Origin: JAAEPI01 sp965212145
GTDB lineage: Bacteria > Bacteroidota > Bacteroidia > Cytophagales > Cyclobacteriaceae
Reading direction: 5' to 3'
Assembly: GCA_965212145.1 (NCBI GenBank)
Contig: CBDBUY010000001.1
Coordinates: forward strand, 186,001 to 250,000
Length of the DNA stretch: 64,000 nt
Positions within the stretch are counted from its first letter, which is position 1. Each line of letters begins with the position of its first letter. A program made the position numbers and the translations under genes. The notes beneath the pieces were generated by a model. It ran no database searches. It was not told where the DNA came from and saw only the letters and a list, made by a program, of their open reading frames with translations. This document shows positions 26,703 through 37,366 of the stretch, piece by piece.

Positions 26703-29700
26703 TTACTCCACCACCTCTATCCATTTCCCTTCTGTATTCCCTGCCTTTGATGCATCGTACATGGCCTCCGCCTGCACACCCGGCATGTAGAACCGCCCGG
26801 CATAAGTGGCTGTCAGTTTGACTTTCATGGTTTTAACCTCACCTCGCTTCAGATCGAAGTAGGTGTAAATCCGATCGTCTCTAATGTCCTGATAGGCGAA
26901 ATCATCGCTTGCATAAGCATCGTTGTTCAATCGCTCGTTTTCTATTTCCCAGCCACTTGGGAAGACCTGGCTGAGTGCAACATCCTTAAGTGCCCCGGCT
27001 GGATTGCGATTGCTGACTTTCACGGTAGCTTCAAAAGACTGGCCTTGCTTCAAGGAGGACACATCCAGCCTCGTACCGTTTTGGTCGCGGTATACCACTT
27101 CTACACCCAGCCCGTTGGAGGCCGCTTGCTCTGCGCCGGGGACCGGTGTTCCGATCGTCGTGAGGGAAACGTACAACGTGCCTTCCCCTGCATTCTGAAT
27201 AGTGAGATTCTTCTTTTGCGTATCCAGTGACTCTCGCATCAGCGGGAGCTCAGTTTGCCAATTGTCAGAGGTGCCATCCAGCGACACGCGAGCATCCATC
27301 TTATTCGACTGGGCCTGCTCGGTCAGGAATTTACCGGCAGCCAGTAAGCAGTAGGCGGTGGTTTGTGTGCTCATCCATTGTTCCTGCGCCAGCTTATCCG
27401 TGATGGTTTTGAAAACATCAAACCCGGCTGTGAAATCCTTGAGGTAAACATACGTTTCCAGCAATATGGCCAGATCACGCGTGGACGAACCGTAGGTGTA
27501 GCTGTAATCGTATTTGGAAGGAGTGGTTCCTGCTTTGGAGAGCAAATCAGTGGCAACAGAGGTCTTGCCCAGCATGGCATAGGCGGCCGCCAGTTTCCAG
27601 TTGGACTGCACAGAAATCCCCGACATGTTGATCATGCGGTTCATGCTGCTCTCTGCCGGATCTCCGGCCAGCGCCAACGTGAACAAGCGATACGCCTGAA
27701 TCAGGTCGTCGTTGTAATTGTTGGCATTTTTCGTCCAGGCCTTCGCCCGGCTGTTTTGGTACTTCCTGATTTTTCGCATCAGATCATTCGGCACGGCATA
27801 CCCACGTTTTTGCGCCTCCACCAGAAAATGATAGGCGTAGTTGGTGCCCCAATCATTCGACTGGCTCCTGCCCGGCCAATATGCCATGCCTCCATCGTGG
27901 GTCTGGAACGTGCTCAGTCGCTTGATTCCTTCTTTTATGTTTTGCTCAATCTTAATTTTTTGATCATTGGAAAGTGCTACGACTTTATCCAAATACAGCT
28001 GCGGAAATACCGATGAAGTCGTCTGCTCAATGCAGCCGTGTGGATAGCGGATCAAATAGCCGAGTCGTTTTTCCAAATTGATCTGAGGAACCGTAGCAAC
28101 CTCCAACACCGCATCGTTGGTGCCCGGCATTCCGAAAATATCCAGGGTGGTTTCATAGGACTGACCCGGCGCAATGGTCGTGGTGACGGTTCGTGTCTGC
28201 GGAAGATTCGGCGAACGGCTCTCAATATTGATTTCATGGGTTGAGTTGAGATTTCCTGAGGCTGCCTTAATGACCACCTTGCCCATGCCCAGCGCTTTGT
28301 CTACCTCCAACTCGAAGAACTCGGTGGTAGTCGAACCTGTCAGCGTTACCTGTCGATTATTTGTCCCGGCCAACTTGATCACCCCGGAAGTTTCGATGGT
28401 CACTTTGGCGTTCTTGATGTTGTCCTGGTATCGGAACACACTGACGGGTAGTTTGATTTTTTCATCTGGCCCAGTGACGCGAGGCAGAGTACCCAGGACC
28501 ATTAGCGGTTGTACTACCGGAGTGGCTTTTTCGGCTTTTCCATACGCTCCATCCAATCCCGCTACGAGCATGGTTTTCACCGAACCGATGTACTGCGGCA
28601 TGGTGAAGTTGTGAGATTTCTTCTCACCTGCTTTTAAGTAGAATGGGCCCATGAATTGCACGACCGGCTTGAAACGGCTGTCGTTCTTTTTGTCTTCATC
28701 CTCAAATTCTTCATCACCTCCACCCACGGCAAGCAAACGCTCCAATCGTCCGCCATACGCGCCTATCACATCGTCATAGATATCCCATGTCTTGACCCCT
28801 ATTGCCTCTTTCTTATAAAAGTGATTCCAGGCATCCGGTGTTTCAAAATTGGTGATATCCAACAGGCCTTCATCTACCACTGCCAGCGTGTAGGCCATGG
28901 CCTTTCCGTTTTTCTCAGACACATCAATCTTAACTTCCCCACCCGGTGAAAATTCTTTAGCCATTTTTAGCTGAGGCGTCAGGATCGTGCCCGGGTCGTA
29001 GATTTTCAGCGGAGCAATCCCGTACATCCGAATCGGCAGGTCGTTCTCGGTCTGGGCATGGGGCTGCAGTAATGTCACATTCAAATACACATTTGGCGCC
29101 ATCTCGGAGGTGGCCTTGAAGTTGAAATCGGTTTTACCGGCTTCTGTATCAATCCAGAAATTGGCCAACACCTTAGATCCGTTTTCTGCACTGACTAAAG
29201 CCTTTCCTTCTCGACTTCCCGGTATACTGACCTGAATATCCTCGCCTACTTCATAGTCTGTTTTGGTTGTGTTGACCTGCAAGAACGACGCTCCAAATCC
29301 TTCCTTGCCTTCACCGGCCCAACCCGGCCAATCGATGAAGAATGTCTGACTGGAACTGTGACCTGAAACCGGGTCGATCACCTGCGCGATGTATCGTCCC
29401 CATTGAGGTTTCTTGATTTGGAAGCTGACGTTTCCTTTGCCTCCCGCAGCATTGAATTGACGAGAAACGACCGGAGTGACATTCCCGGAAGTAATGTAAT
29501 TCAGCGTATAATCAGCGGACTGATCCCACCACCAGCGCCATTCGAGTTTGTAAATCCGAAGTTGGAGATTATTTCTGGTCATCGGTTGTCCATTTCCGTC
29601 GAGGACGACCACATCCACGCGCTGATCCTTGTCGGTTTGAAGCCACCCACGCTCGTCTCCTTCCGGCAATTTCAGGCCAACAAAAGATTGATAAGGCAGA

Positions 29701-32159
29701 TACTTGACCGACTTGGTATTGATGCTAAAATCACCGCCCGGTTCGAACGCCTTGGTTTTGAAAGTAGCCTTCAAGGCTCCAGCGGATTCGGTGGTTACTG
29801 GCAATTGATAACTAAAATTTAGATCGCCTTCCTGATTGGTTCGGCCTGAGAAGATGATGCCCCGATCGGATGCGTACCTTTTGGTCATGTCGTCAAACTC
29901 GTAATTATTGAAGCCATCGAACGAAGTATTGACTTGAGACAAGGTCACGCTCGTTTCAACTTTCAGATCGGAACCTTTCACCCCTGTGAGCCAATTGACC
30001 GACATGTCGGAATTGATGTAGCGATTATCGTATGGAATCGTTTCTTCACCTAAATCCAAATTGATCTTTAGCCTGTTCGGCTTGATCGTCTCGACCTTCA
30101 CGTTCTTCCTGAAAGTCGTGTTACCCACCGCGATGGTGGCGGAGTAATTTCCAGTGATATCCTCCTCTTCTGTTTTGAGTCTGAAGGCATAAAGGCCTTC
30201 CGTTCCGGTCGTAGAAACCTTCCGGTCCAGGAGATTATTCATGGGATCTCGAAATTCCAGTACTACTGGATGGTCGGCAGGAATAGCATTGGCTTCATCC
30301 TGCAGCATAAAACTGAGAAAAATATTATCTCCTGGTCGCCAAACACCTCGCTCCCCATAGATAAAGCCTTTGATACCTCCGGTGATTCGGTCTCCGGACA
30401 CGTCGAAATTACTGAGTGACAGGGACGATCCATCATCCAATTTCAAGTAAGACACCTGACCATCCGCCTCCGCAATGGCTAGGAAAGGTCTTCTGGCCGG
30501 ATTGAAAGTGGCCACCCCTTGCTCATCGGTGTGTTGCTTACCAAGTGACTCCAACTGGTAATCCAGGATTTCAATATTGGCCGCCACCGGCTGTGCAGTG
30601 ACCATGTTGGTCGTGAAGATTTTCATGGAATTGTCTGCACCGATTTTGGCAATCAAACCAAGGTCGGTGGCAATCAAATTTCGCTGCGTGAATCGCCCGG
30701 GATTATAATAAGATGTGGTGCAGGGATTGTCGCGATCCGACCATCGATAGCCGCTGGGATACCGCATGTAATAATTCCCCCAGCTGTCAAATCCATCGCT
30801 TTTGTAAATACTCCACCCGTCCGATTCACTGACGGACTCTGGCTCAAAAGACGCTTCACAGGGAAACATGGAATCCTCCGGTTTGAACCACACTTGAATC
30901 TGGTAAAGCGCTCCCTTCTCTGCGTTCATGATGGTTCCTAAATTCAGCGTATATCGGTTCCAAATGGAGAGATCTGTTCCTTTAGTCGACAGGTCGACCA
31001 TCGTGCTCATCACCTTTCGACCAACACGCTTCATCTGCTCATTGCCGGAGAAATTATTGACTTGCAGAAACTGTGGGATGTTCTGATTTCGAACTTTGAT
31101 CACATCCACTCGCACTGCACGCAAATTCACCGCCTCGAATGGAATGACCATGCCATCCGTGCTGGGCAGAATCGTCCCTTCGCCGATTAATTTTACCTGA
31201 GGATTCTCGGGATCGAACGATACCAGCCGCTCCGTGTCAAAATCGAAATCATAGCCGAAGGTGTTTTTAATCCCTTCTCGAATAAAAAGCGTTTTAGTCC
31301 CGGATTGCAGGGCAGTCAGATACATCTGAATTTCATTGCCATTGATGACGAAACGAGGATTGGACTCACCCTCCAGTTCGACCAAACCATTCAAATTCTG
31401 ATTTTTCTGCAACGGATCGGAAAAGAAAACCGAGACGTACGTATCGCCGGAAACATTCACCCTAGCCGATAAAACCCTGAACTCCTTGATCGATGGCACC
31501 TCCACTTCACTCTCCTCTTTTTTGTCGACCGAAATAGGTGAACCATCCGCCACGATACTCAAATCAAACGAATCTTCGCCACGCTGAATGTCCGACACCT
31601 TGAATCGGTGCGAGTTGCCGGAATGATCCCAGGACACCTTCGTGCCCTCCGTTTTCAACATTTTTTCAATCACCTCGTCCTCCTCAAAATCCGCAATTGA
31701 CAGCACTCCGGTCAGTTCTAAAATCTCCGGTTTGGAAAAATCAGTCGTCCGAAGTTCCTCGGTAAAGAGGCTGAAATCCTGAGGAATCGTTTTGACCCCA
31801 AACTCGAACTGTCCCATGCCCTCTGGCATTTCCATGAGCTTATCCATGGCGACAGTCACTCTGTATTGCCTGCCCGATTCTAGCGGTTTCTCAGGACTGA
31901 AAACCAAGGTTCGTCCGGTCTTGATCAGTGAGCCGGAAACGGACGGACTCATTTTGAGCAGCCCATCAGGTAACTGATCCGGAAGGGAAATTGAGGAGAC
32001 AAACTCCACAGAAATATTGTCCTTTTTGGAGATGACACCTGTGGTGAAGGCACTCACATATTCCAGAAATCTGTTGTCGAAGTTGATCTCGACTTCTTTG
32101 GATGACTGGCAGGTGGAAAAAAGGAGAGAGAGGGTAACTAATACGATGAATTTCTTCAT
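26703..32159 (-). CDS. Bacterial alpha-2-macroglobulin lipoprotein (thioester type)
   Basis: About 1818 residues from the ATG at 32159, which opens a lipoprotein signal (MKKFIVLVTLSLLFSTC); the longer frame to 32228 lacks a signal. Order: MG-type beta domains, bait-like region, MG10-type segment, then the thioester domain with YPHGCIEQTTSSVFPQ (Cys at about residue 1376) and an alpha-toroid of TED repeats (AYHFLVEAQKRGY). The intact CxEQ motif means a covalent protease trap is chemically possible. The PBP1C gene lies upstream on the same strand, the pairing known from Enterobacteria (yfhM-pbpC), suggesting protection of the envelope when peptidoglycan is breached. Confidence 0.95.
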   Translation of the reverse strand: MKKFIVLVTLSLLFSTCQSSKEVEINFDNRFLEYVSAFTTGVISKKDNISVEFVSSISLPDQLPDGLLKMSPSVSGSLIKTGRTLVFSPEKPLESGRQYRVTVAMDKLMEMPEGMGQFEFGVKTIPQDFSLFTEELRTTDFSKPEILELTGVLSIADFEEDEVIEKMLKTEGTKVSWDHSGNSHRFKVSDIQRGEDSFDLSIVADGSPISVDKKEESEVEVPSIKEFRVLSARVNVSGDTYVSVFFSDPLQKNQNLNGLVELEGESNPRFVINGNEIQMYLTALQSGTKTLFIREGIKNTFGYDFDFDTERLVSFDPENPQVKLIGEGTILPSTDGMVIPFEAVNLRAVRVDVIKVRNQNIPQFLQVNNFSGNEQMKRVGRKVMSTMVDLSTKGTDLSIWNRYTLNLGTIMNAEKGALYQIQVWFKPEDSMFPCEASFEPESVSESDGWSIYKSDGFDSWGNYYMRYPSGYRWSDRDNPCTTSYYNPGRFTQRNLIATDLGLIAKIGADNSMKIFTTNMVTAQPVAANIEILDYQLESLGKQHTDEQGVATFNPARRPFLAIAEADGQVSYLKLDDGSSLSLSNFDVSGDRITGGIKGFIYGERGVWRPGDNIFLSFMLQDEANAIPADHPVVLEFRDPMNNLLDRKVSTTGTEGLYAFRLKTEEEDITGNYSATIAVGNTTFRKNVKVETIKPNRLKINLDLGEETIPYDNRYINSDMSVNWLTGVKGSDLKVETSVTLSQVNTSFDGFNNYEFDDMTKRYASDRGIIFSGRTNQEGDLNFSYQLPVTTESAGALKATFKTKAFEPGGDFSINTKSVKYLPYQSFVGLKLPEGDERGWLQTDKDQRVDVVVLDGNGQPMTRNNLQLRIYKLEWRWWWDQSADYTLNYITSGNVTPVVSRQFNAAGGKGNVSFQIKKPQWGRYIAQVIDPVSGHSSSQTFFIDWPGWAGEGKEGFGASFLQVNTTKTDYEVGEDIQVSIPGSREGKALVSAENGSKVLANFWIDTEAGKTDFNFKATSEMAPNVYLNVTLLQPHAQTENDLPIRMYGIAPLKIYDPGTILTPQLKMAKEFSPGGEVKIDVSEKNGKAMAYTLAVVDEGLLDITNFETPDAWNHFYKKEAIGVKTWDIYDDVIGAYGGRLERLLAVGGGDEEFEDEDKKNDSRFKPVVQFMGPFYLKAGEKKSHNFTMPQYIGSVKTMLVAGLDGAYGKAEKATPVVQPLMVLGTLPRVTGPDEKIKLPVSVFRYQDNIKNAKVTIETSGVIKLAGTNNRQVTLTGSTTTEFFELEVDKALGMGKVVIKAASGNLNSTHEINIESRSPNLPQTRTVTTTIAPGQSYETTLDIFGMPGTNDAVLEVATVPQINLEKRLGYLIRYPHGCIEQTTSSVFPQLYLDKVVALSNDQKIKIEQNIKEGIKRLSTFQTHDGGMAYWPGRSQSNDWGTNYAYHFLVEAQKRGYAVPNDLMRKIRKYQNSRAKAWTKNANNYNDDLIQAYRLFTLALAGDPAESSMNRMINMSGISVQSNWKLAAAYAMLGKTSVATDLLSKAGTTPSKYDYSYTYGSSTRDLAILLETYVYLKDFTAGFDVFKTITDKLAQEQWMSTQTTAYCLLAAGKFLTEQAQSNKMDARVSLDGTSDNWQTELPLMRESLDTQKKNLTIQNAGEGTLYVSLTTIGTPVPGAEQAASNGLGVEVVYRDQNGTRLDVSSLKQGQSFEATVKVSNRNPAGALKDVALSQVFPSGWEIENERLNNDAYASDDFAYQDIRDDRIYTYFDLKRGEVKTMKVKLTATYAGRFYMPGVQAEAMYDASKAGNTEGKWIEVVE

Positions 32160-32969
32160 GGTGGTGGTGTGATTTTTCGGGGCAATGAAGTTAGGAAGAT
32201 TCTCGTGGTTTGACCAATTTGAAATCAACGGGCTTCCGACTGAGAACTAGTTTTCTGGAAATTGATATCCGGTGTGGCTTGATTGATAGTTGTCGCTCAG
32301 GCCGCTGGGCCCTTCATTTTTGAAGGCCAAAAACGAAGCAAAAAGCCTTTTGGAAAATTGAAAAGCCCACGGCTTACCCAATGGCCACAACCGCACGAGC
32401 CAAACAACTCCAGCAACACGGCCTTCACCGCGCTATCCGCCCAATTTTCCACCCATCGCACAACCTTCCAAAAGACATCTTCCATAATCGCGCAGAGCGC
32501 GAACTCGGGCCTTATGAAAAAGACGTAAAGAAAATCCTAAAATGAAGCCTGCAGAACTACGGCGCATAGTAGGTCCCGATACTCATCGGGGTGCGAAGGC
32601 CGATTGCCGGAGTTCGGGCGTAATGAGGGATTTTTAGTTTTTTTCATATAGCCTTGACTTCTTTGTTTACTTTCTGTGTCAAGACAGAAAGTAAAGGCCT
32701 CACGACCCGAGTGATCATGTAAGAAGATAGACTTTCTGCACTAATTTTTCTTCTCCACTTTTTCTTCTCCACCGATTTTCTTAAGGTCATTTTTGTTATG
32801 TTCTTGGCAACCAATAATCAGAATTAATAATACCCCACCTTATAGCGCATGTCTTTCCGGCTCGGCCTGAGGGATAAGGTGACGCTGTTCAAGTCTAAAT
32901 TAAATCTCCACTTAACTCCTATTTTCGATCATCACAATTAACTGATCAAGGTCTCCTCTTTTTCCACAC
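32160..32969. other. Long intergenic region with structured repeat-like sequence
   Basis: About 810 bp between the alpha-2-macroglobulin and PBP1C genes. Short open frames on both strands at 32283-32528 are low-complexity and lack any start context, so I do not call a gene. A small inverted repeat TCCCGAT-ACTC-ATCGGG occurs near 32575-32592. The strongest structure is a perfect 12-bp hairpin at 32666-32695. The remainder (32700-32969) shows nothing recognisable. The composition resembles dispersed intergenic repeats of the phylum. Confidence 0.5.
32666..32695. repeat. Perfect 12-bp inverted repeat
   Basis: TTTACTTTCTGT and ACAGAAAGTAAA form a perfect 12-bp stem with a GTCAAG loop. No T-run follows on either strand, so a simple terminator is unlikely; it may be the end of a mobile-type repeat. 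Confidence 0.8.
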
Positions 32970-35258
32970 TTATTCCCCTACCACTTCAAACCTCATCACC
33001 CTTTCATTGCCATGATGATCGACAATTTTCAGTTGATGGATTCCGGGTGAAACCCAAATCGACAGATCGTGTGTGTCAATTGTGGTTCCCGCAAAAGTCT
33101 CGTCAATGTGCCAATAGAGCGTAGCGTCTGGTTGACGGTGTGTGGCCTGCAAAACAGCGCGACCTTTTTGTCCTGTGATTTCCTTCGGGATAAAAATCTT
33201 ATTGCCTCTAATAGGATAAATGATCGCAATGGGATTCTCCAGTTCCGCACAATCGGGATGTAGCGAAGGAAGCCCCTCATAATCGCTGACCGATCGGCGG
33301 TAATAATGATCCTGAATCGGAGGTAGCACAAAGGCCGTTTTTCGGGTAGAGTTGACTAGCGAGTGACAATCGCTGGAAACGCGGTACTGCCCAGAAGCAT
33401 CCATGGTAAAGGACCGATGATATGGACAAAGCCCTGAATTCTCTGCATTGGTAACAACTTCCTTTTGGTCAGTCGGACAGTTTGGATTGGCTAGCATCCC
33501 GGAAATTTGACAAACCTTCTCACTCCTCATGAATGGTTTTAAATCTTCCAGCCAGCTGTTATCAGAATCAGATAACCTCAGCACCTGATGCATCAGGGGA
33601 GCGGCAGCTTTGATTCCAGTCAGATCTGGGCGCCCTTCTCCATCCGCATTGCCTACCCAAACCAACACCAAGAACCCCCCATTCATCCCCACTGCCCAGG
33701 CATCACGGAAGCCATGGCTCGTTCCGGTCTTCCACGCAATTAATTGTGACGATGAAAAGGATCGCCAGGACTTTTCCCCCTCAGGTCTGGACAGGGTGGT
33801 CATGGTTTTGAAGGTTTTCCAGATGGCATCTTGCCCTAATGGTAAACTCAATTCGGAATTTTCCGCGCCATCAAAATGGATGTCTCGATTCGGCTGACCA
33901 GCCAGCTTGCGATACGCCGAGAAGTACATTTGTGCCAAATCCCACATCTTCACTTCACAGCCTCCCAGCACCAGAGTCAGGCCGTAATGGCCAGCCGGCT
34001 GCTCCAGAGTGGTCAAACCCCAATCCTTCAGATCTCGATGAAATTGTTCGTATCCGTACTCATCCAACAGGTGAACCAGCGGGATATTGAGCGAACGAGA
34101 AAGGGCCACATTGGCATTGACAGCACCCATGTATCCTTCATGGAAATTCTTTGGGGCAAACCCGCCAAAGAAAGTCGGCACATCCGACAGAAGGGATTTC
34201 TCCAGGATCAATCCACGATCTAAAGCCGCCGCATAAAGGAATGGTTTCAGCGAACTACCGGGGCTTCTTCGTGCCTGGATCATGTCCACATCTCGCCCCT
34301 CCGCCAATTCGTGAGAAGTGTTCCCAGCGTACGCGAGAATGCTCCCATCCTCTAAATCGACAACCAATGTTGCCGCATTGTCCACCCCATTTGCGCGCAT
34401 GTGTCTTTGGTGTTGTTCCAGCAGATCACTCACTCTGGCTTGCCAAAAGGAATCAATCGTAGAATTCAATCGAGTGCCAGGGTTTTCCTTAGAGTGAGTG
34501 GTGTGCAGATGCCGAGCCTTGTCCGGAAGTGGAAGTGGTTTCGAAACGACCGGCTCGTCTAGCGCCAGTTCGAGTTCTATATCCGTCAGATGTCCCCGAT
34601 CGTGGATTTTTCTTACCAGCCGATTTCTCTTTGCTCGAAGCATGGAATCAGCACTTCCGGGAAAAATCATTCCGGGGTTATTGGGTAGCACAGCCAATGT
34701 GGCCGATTCAGCCCAACTGAGCAGATGAGGTCCCCGCCCAAAATAGCGCCAGGAGGCCGCTTCCAGTCCGACTACATTTCCACCAAAAGGAGCCATGGAA
34801 GCATAGGTTGTGAGTAATTCTTCCTTTGAATAAAAAAGCTCCAGGTTCAATGCCATGAGCATTTCATCCAGTTTTGACCAGATATTACGTTTGTTCATGC
34901 GAGCCATTCGGGCGATCTGCATGGTCAGCGTGCTCGCTCCACTGACTGTTTTTCCGGCCCGTACATTTTGCCAAACAGCCCGACCTAATGAAACCGGATT
35001 TATGCCTGGGTGCTTGTAGAAATACTCGTCCTCGAAAAGCAGAATCGCCGTTTCGATTTTGTCTGGAATGGAATCCGGTTTTGGGAATCTCCATTGGCCA
35101 TCATTGGCTACTTTGGCGCTGAGGAGGTTACCAGAGCGGTCATTGACGATGGTGGAATAGGAAGTTTTCGGAAGCCGTGAAGGGTAAATGAGCAACATCA
35201 ATAAAAACACCACGAAAGCGGCGATCAAGATTCTCCAGGATTTCTTTCTGAGGCTCAC
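32970..35258 (-). CDS. pbpC: Penicillin-binding protein 1C
   Basis: A 762-residue bifunctional peptidoglycan synthase. After one N-terminal membrane anchor comes a GT51 glycosyltransferase domain (ETAILLFEDEYFYKHPGINP, GASTLTMQIARM), then a transpeptidase domain with SPGSSLKPFLY (SxxK), SRSLN (SxN) and WKTGTSHGF (KTG), and a C-terminal PBP1C-type beta domain (about 640-762). It polymerises and crosslinks glycan strands at the inner membrane. It precedes the alpha-2-macroglobulin gene on the same strand but is separated by 810 bp, so it may have its own terminator. Confidence 0.96.
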   Translation of the reverse strand: MSLRKKSWRILIAAFVVFLLMLLIYPSRLPKTSYSTIVNDRSGNLLSAKVANDGQWRFPKPDSIPDKIETAILLFEDEYFYKHPGINPVSLGRAVWQNVRAGKTVSGASTLTMQIARMARMNKRNIWSKLDEMLMALNLELFYSKEELLTTYASMAPFGGNVVGLEAASWRYFGRGPHLLSWAESATLAVLPNNPGMIFPGSADSMLRAKRNRLVRKIHDRGHLTDIELELALDEPVVSKPLPLPDKARHLHTTHSKENPGTRLNSTIDSFWQARVSDLLEQHQRHMRANGVDNAATLVVDLEDGSILAYAGNTSHELAEGRDVDMIQARRSPGSSLKPFLYAAALDRGLILEKSLLSDVPTFFGGFAPKNFHEGYMGAVNANVALSRSLNIPLVHLLDEYGYEQFHRDLKDWGLTTLEQPAGHYGLTLVLGGCEVKMWDLAQMYFSAYRKLAGQPNRDIHFDGAENSELSLPLGQDAIWKTFKTMTTLSRPEGEKSWRSFSSSQLIAWKTGTSHGFRDAWAVGMNGGFLVLVWVGNADGEGRPDLTGIKAAAPLMHQVLRLSDSDNSWLEDLKPFMRSEKVCQISGMLANPNCPTDQKEVVTNAENSGLCPYHRSFTMDASGQYRVSSDCHSLVNSTRKTAFVLPPIQDHYYRRSVSDYEGLPSLHPDCAELENPIAIIYPIRGNKIFIPKEITGQKGRAVLQATHRQPDATLYWHIDETFAGTTIDTHDLSIWVSPGIHQLKIVDHHGNERVMRFEVVGE

Positions 35259-35272
35259 GGTATAAATCTAGT

Positions 35273-36019
35273 TCACCCCTTGACGGATTCATACGCCTGA
35301 TCGTAATCCTCCCGAACAGTGCCGAAAATTCGATCCCAGATCAAGGTGTACAGGCCATAATTTCCATGGAACTTCTCATGATGCTGATTGTGCGCCACTG
35401 AGGTGTTTACATATTTGCCAATCCTTGATTTAGGGAACCCTTTTGGCCATAATTCCCAGCCCAAATGCCCATAGACATTGTAGACGATCTGAAGGAGCAT
35501 TAGAAAACCAATCACACTGCCGTGGACCGGAATCACGAAGGTCATGAGTGGAATGATGCCAGCTTCCAGTACCGCTTCCAGCGGATGAAACGCATAGGCC
35601 GTCCAGGGGCTTGGGTTGGTGGATTTGTGGTGAACGAGATGCACCGAACGATAGATTTTTGGCTGATGCAGCAAACGATGGATGACGTAGAAGTAGGCGT
35701 CATGAAGAAAAAACAGAAAGACAAAGCTGAAAACATAATAGCCGATAGGGTGCTGGTCAAAGTCCAAATAAAGCTGTGAATAAGGCGTGAGGACTCGAAA
35801 TGTCAAAAGCGCCATTGCTGAAAAAATCAGGATCGATAATGTGGAGTAACCAAAATCTCTGAGGTAGTCCTCACGGTGCGGAAATCGCTTTTGAATTTTC
35901 TTGACCAGAAATTTTCGTTTGAAAATGACATAGAAAATCAGGAAGGCCGAAAGCGCCACAATCAAATAGCGCAAGCCGATCTTTTGCAGCACCCAAATGA
36001 AGAAATCCCAGTGATCCAT
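35273..36019 (-). CDS. Sterol desaturase / fatty acid hydroxylase family protein
   Basis: A 248-residue membrane di-iron enzyme. Histidine clusters typical of the family are visible: HDAYFYVIHRLLHQP, SVHLVHHKS, AFHPLEAVLE and VAHNQHHEKFHGNYG, with four to five membrane segments between. Family members hydroxylate or desaturate lipids using O2. Substrate unknown; ornithine-lipid, carotenoid or fatty-acid hydroxylation are options. It lies 14 bp upstream of pbpC on the same strand, so co-transcription is likely. Confidence 0.92.
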   Translation of the reverse strand: MDHWDFFIWVLQKIGLRYLIVALSAFLIFYVIFKRKFLVKKIQKRFPHREDYLRDFGYSTLSILIFSAMALLTFRVLTPYSQLYLDFDQHPIGYYVFSFVFLFFLHDAYFYVIHRLLHQPKIYRSVHLVHHKSTNPSPWTAYAFHPLEAVLEAGIIPLMTFVIPVHGSVIGFLMLLQIVYNVYGHLGWELWPKGFPKSRIGKYVNTSVAHNQHHEKFHGNYGLYTLIWDRIFGTVREDYDQAYESVKG

Positions 36020-36064
36020 TCTACAACAAGTTTCAACACTCGGGAAAGAAAATGCAAATGAAGT

Positions 36065-37156
36065 TTACCTCACCACAAGCTTTTGTGTTTGAATAGCTCC
36101 ATCGGCCATGGTAAACTGTAATGCATAGACTCCTTTAGCTAGAATGGGCAATTTCATTTCGCTCAGATTTCCAGTAGTCTTAACCGACGAACTTAAATCC
36201 CAATCCATTTTGCCTTCCGTATGTATGAGTCGAACTGACTGTGGATTAACATTTGCATCAAATCTCAACATGGCATTAGCGCTTGCTGGATTGGGGTAAA
36301 CTTTGGCTTTTAGGTTCGTTGATTTAGAAGTTCGGGCCACCACAGGGCCGAAATAATCAGACGAGCCATCGAAATCGATTTGCTTCAACCGATAGTATTC
36401 TATCGTGGAACGTGGACTATGGTCGAAATATTGATAGTGATTCAGTGCAGTCGTGGTTCCATGACCTTTCGCTTCACCGATGATATAAAAGTCAATTCCA
36501 TTTTCAGATCGTTCCACCTCAAATCGATCGTTATTCAGCTCTGAGGCTGTTTCCCATTGGATTAAGAATCCCGATTGGCTGTGGGCCACTTCAAATTTTG
36601 TCAAATCAACTGGAAGAGGATTATTGTTTTCTGGCATCAATCTACCGGCTGGAGTTCCCGTTTGCGTTGAATAATTATCTGGATCTGGATCTACTGCGGA
36701 ATAAAGGACTGTATACTCGGTAAAGCAAACGGCATCTACTGAGCCATCGCCCTCACATGCAGACCATACTATATCATTGCCAACCCTGATGGTCGAAATG
36801 GCCTCATTAAGGTTTATAACCGGAACAAAGTCAGTCACATTGTCTAGAATCTGTCCGCGCAATAGTATTCCCGAAAATCCAGTGAAGGTCAAATTAGCTT
36901 GATCAAGCACACCATCATCAGTCATATCCAGTATTCCATCAATTGTTAGCGTAGCTGCATCGAGTGTTACATCCGGGGTTCCGTCTATGGTTACGGTATG
37001 TCCCAAATCTATCAGGATATCATCACCATCAGTAGGCACCCGACCTAAATCCCATGTGTTAATGTCGTCCCAATCACCGGACTGAACAGAGGTTATCGTT
37101 TGACTTTTCAAAGAAAGGGACGCTATTGCCAGACAGAGAAAATATAAATACTTCAT
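36065..37156 (-). CDS. T9SS cargo protein with G8-like domain and type-A sorting tail
   Basis: About 363 residues from the ATG at 37156 (a GTG two codons earlier is possible). A signal peptide (MKYLYFLCLAIASLSLKSQ) is followed by a G8-like beta-rich region (SGDWDDINTWDLGRVPTDGD, DILIDLGHTVTIDG), a fibronectin-like stretch common in these cargos (LIQWETASELNNDRFEVERS), and a C-terminal type-A sorting domain (KVYPNPASANAMLRFD ... KGVYALQF ... KLVVR). The product should cross the outer membrane by T9SS and be cut and possibly attached. Function unknown. Confidence 0.88.
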   Translation of the reverse strand: MKYLYFLCLAIASLSLKSQTITSVQSGDWDDINTWDLGRVPTDGDDILIDLGHTVTIDGTPDVTLDAATLTIDGILDMTDDGVLDQANLTFTGFSGILLRGQILDNVTDFVPVINLNEAISTIRVGNDIVWSACEGDGSVDAVCFTEYTVLYSAVDPDPDNYSTQTGTPAGRLMPENNNPLPVDLTKFEVAHSQSGFLIQWETASELNNDRFEVERSENGIDFYIIGEAKGHGTTTALNHYQYFDHSPRSTIEYYRLKQIDFDGSSDYFGPVVARTSKSTNLKAKVYPNPASANAMLRFDANVNPQSVRLIHTEGKMDWDLSSSVKTTGNLSEMKLPILAKGVYALQFTMADGAIQTQKLVVR

Positions 37157-37366
37157 GGGCACATCTTTTTTGATCCAAAAAATCTCTTAGGAGGATGGTC
37201 ATCCATCGCTTCGCCACCTAGGTGAGAGATTGAGGTTAATCAGTGCCATGAAAGTATTCTCTTATTAAAGGTGTAGGCATCATAATTCGATGAGCAGAAT
37301 GATTTCATCGTTGAGAGATGCAGTTTGGTTGTTTTGTTTAATGGTGATTTTTCCGAAATTCATCAG

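Noticed and set aside
27363..28016. Plus-strand open frame of 217 codons within the alpha-2-macroglobulin gene
   Set aside because: Antisense shadow of the thioester domain region; no recognisable protein motifs.
32283..32528. Short open frames on both strands in the 810-bp gap
   Set aside because: Low-complexity translations rich in Ser/Pro/Trp without start context, overlapping each other on opposite strands; more consistent with a non-coding repeat.
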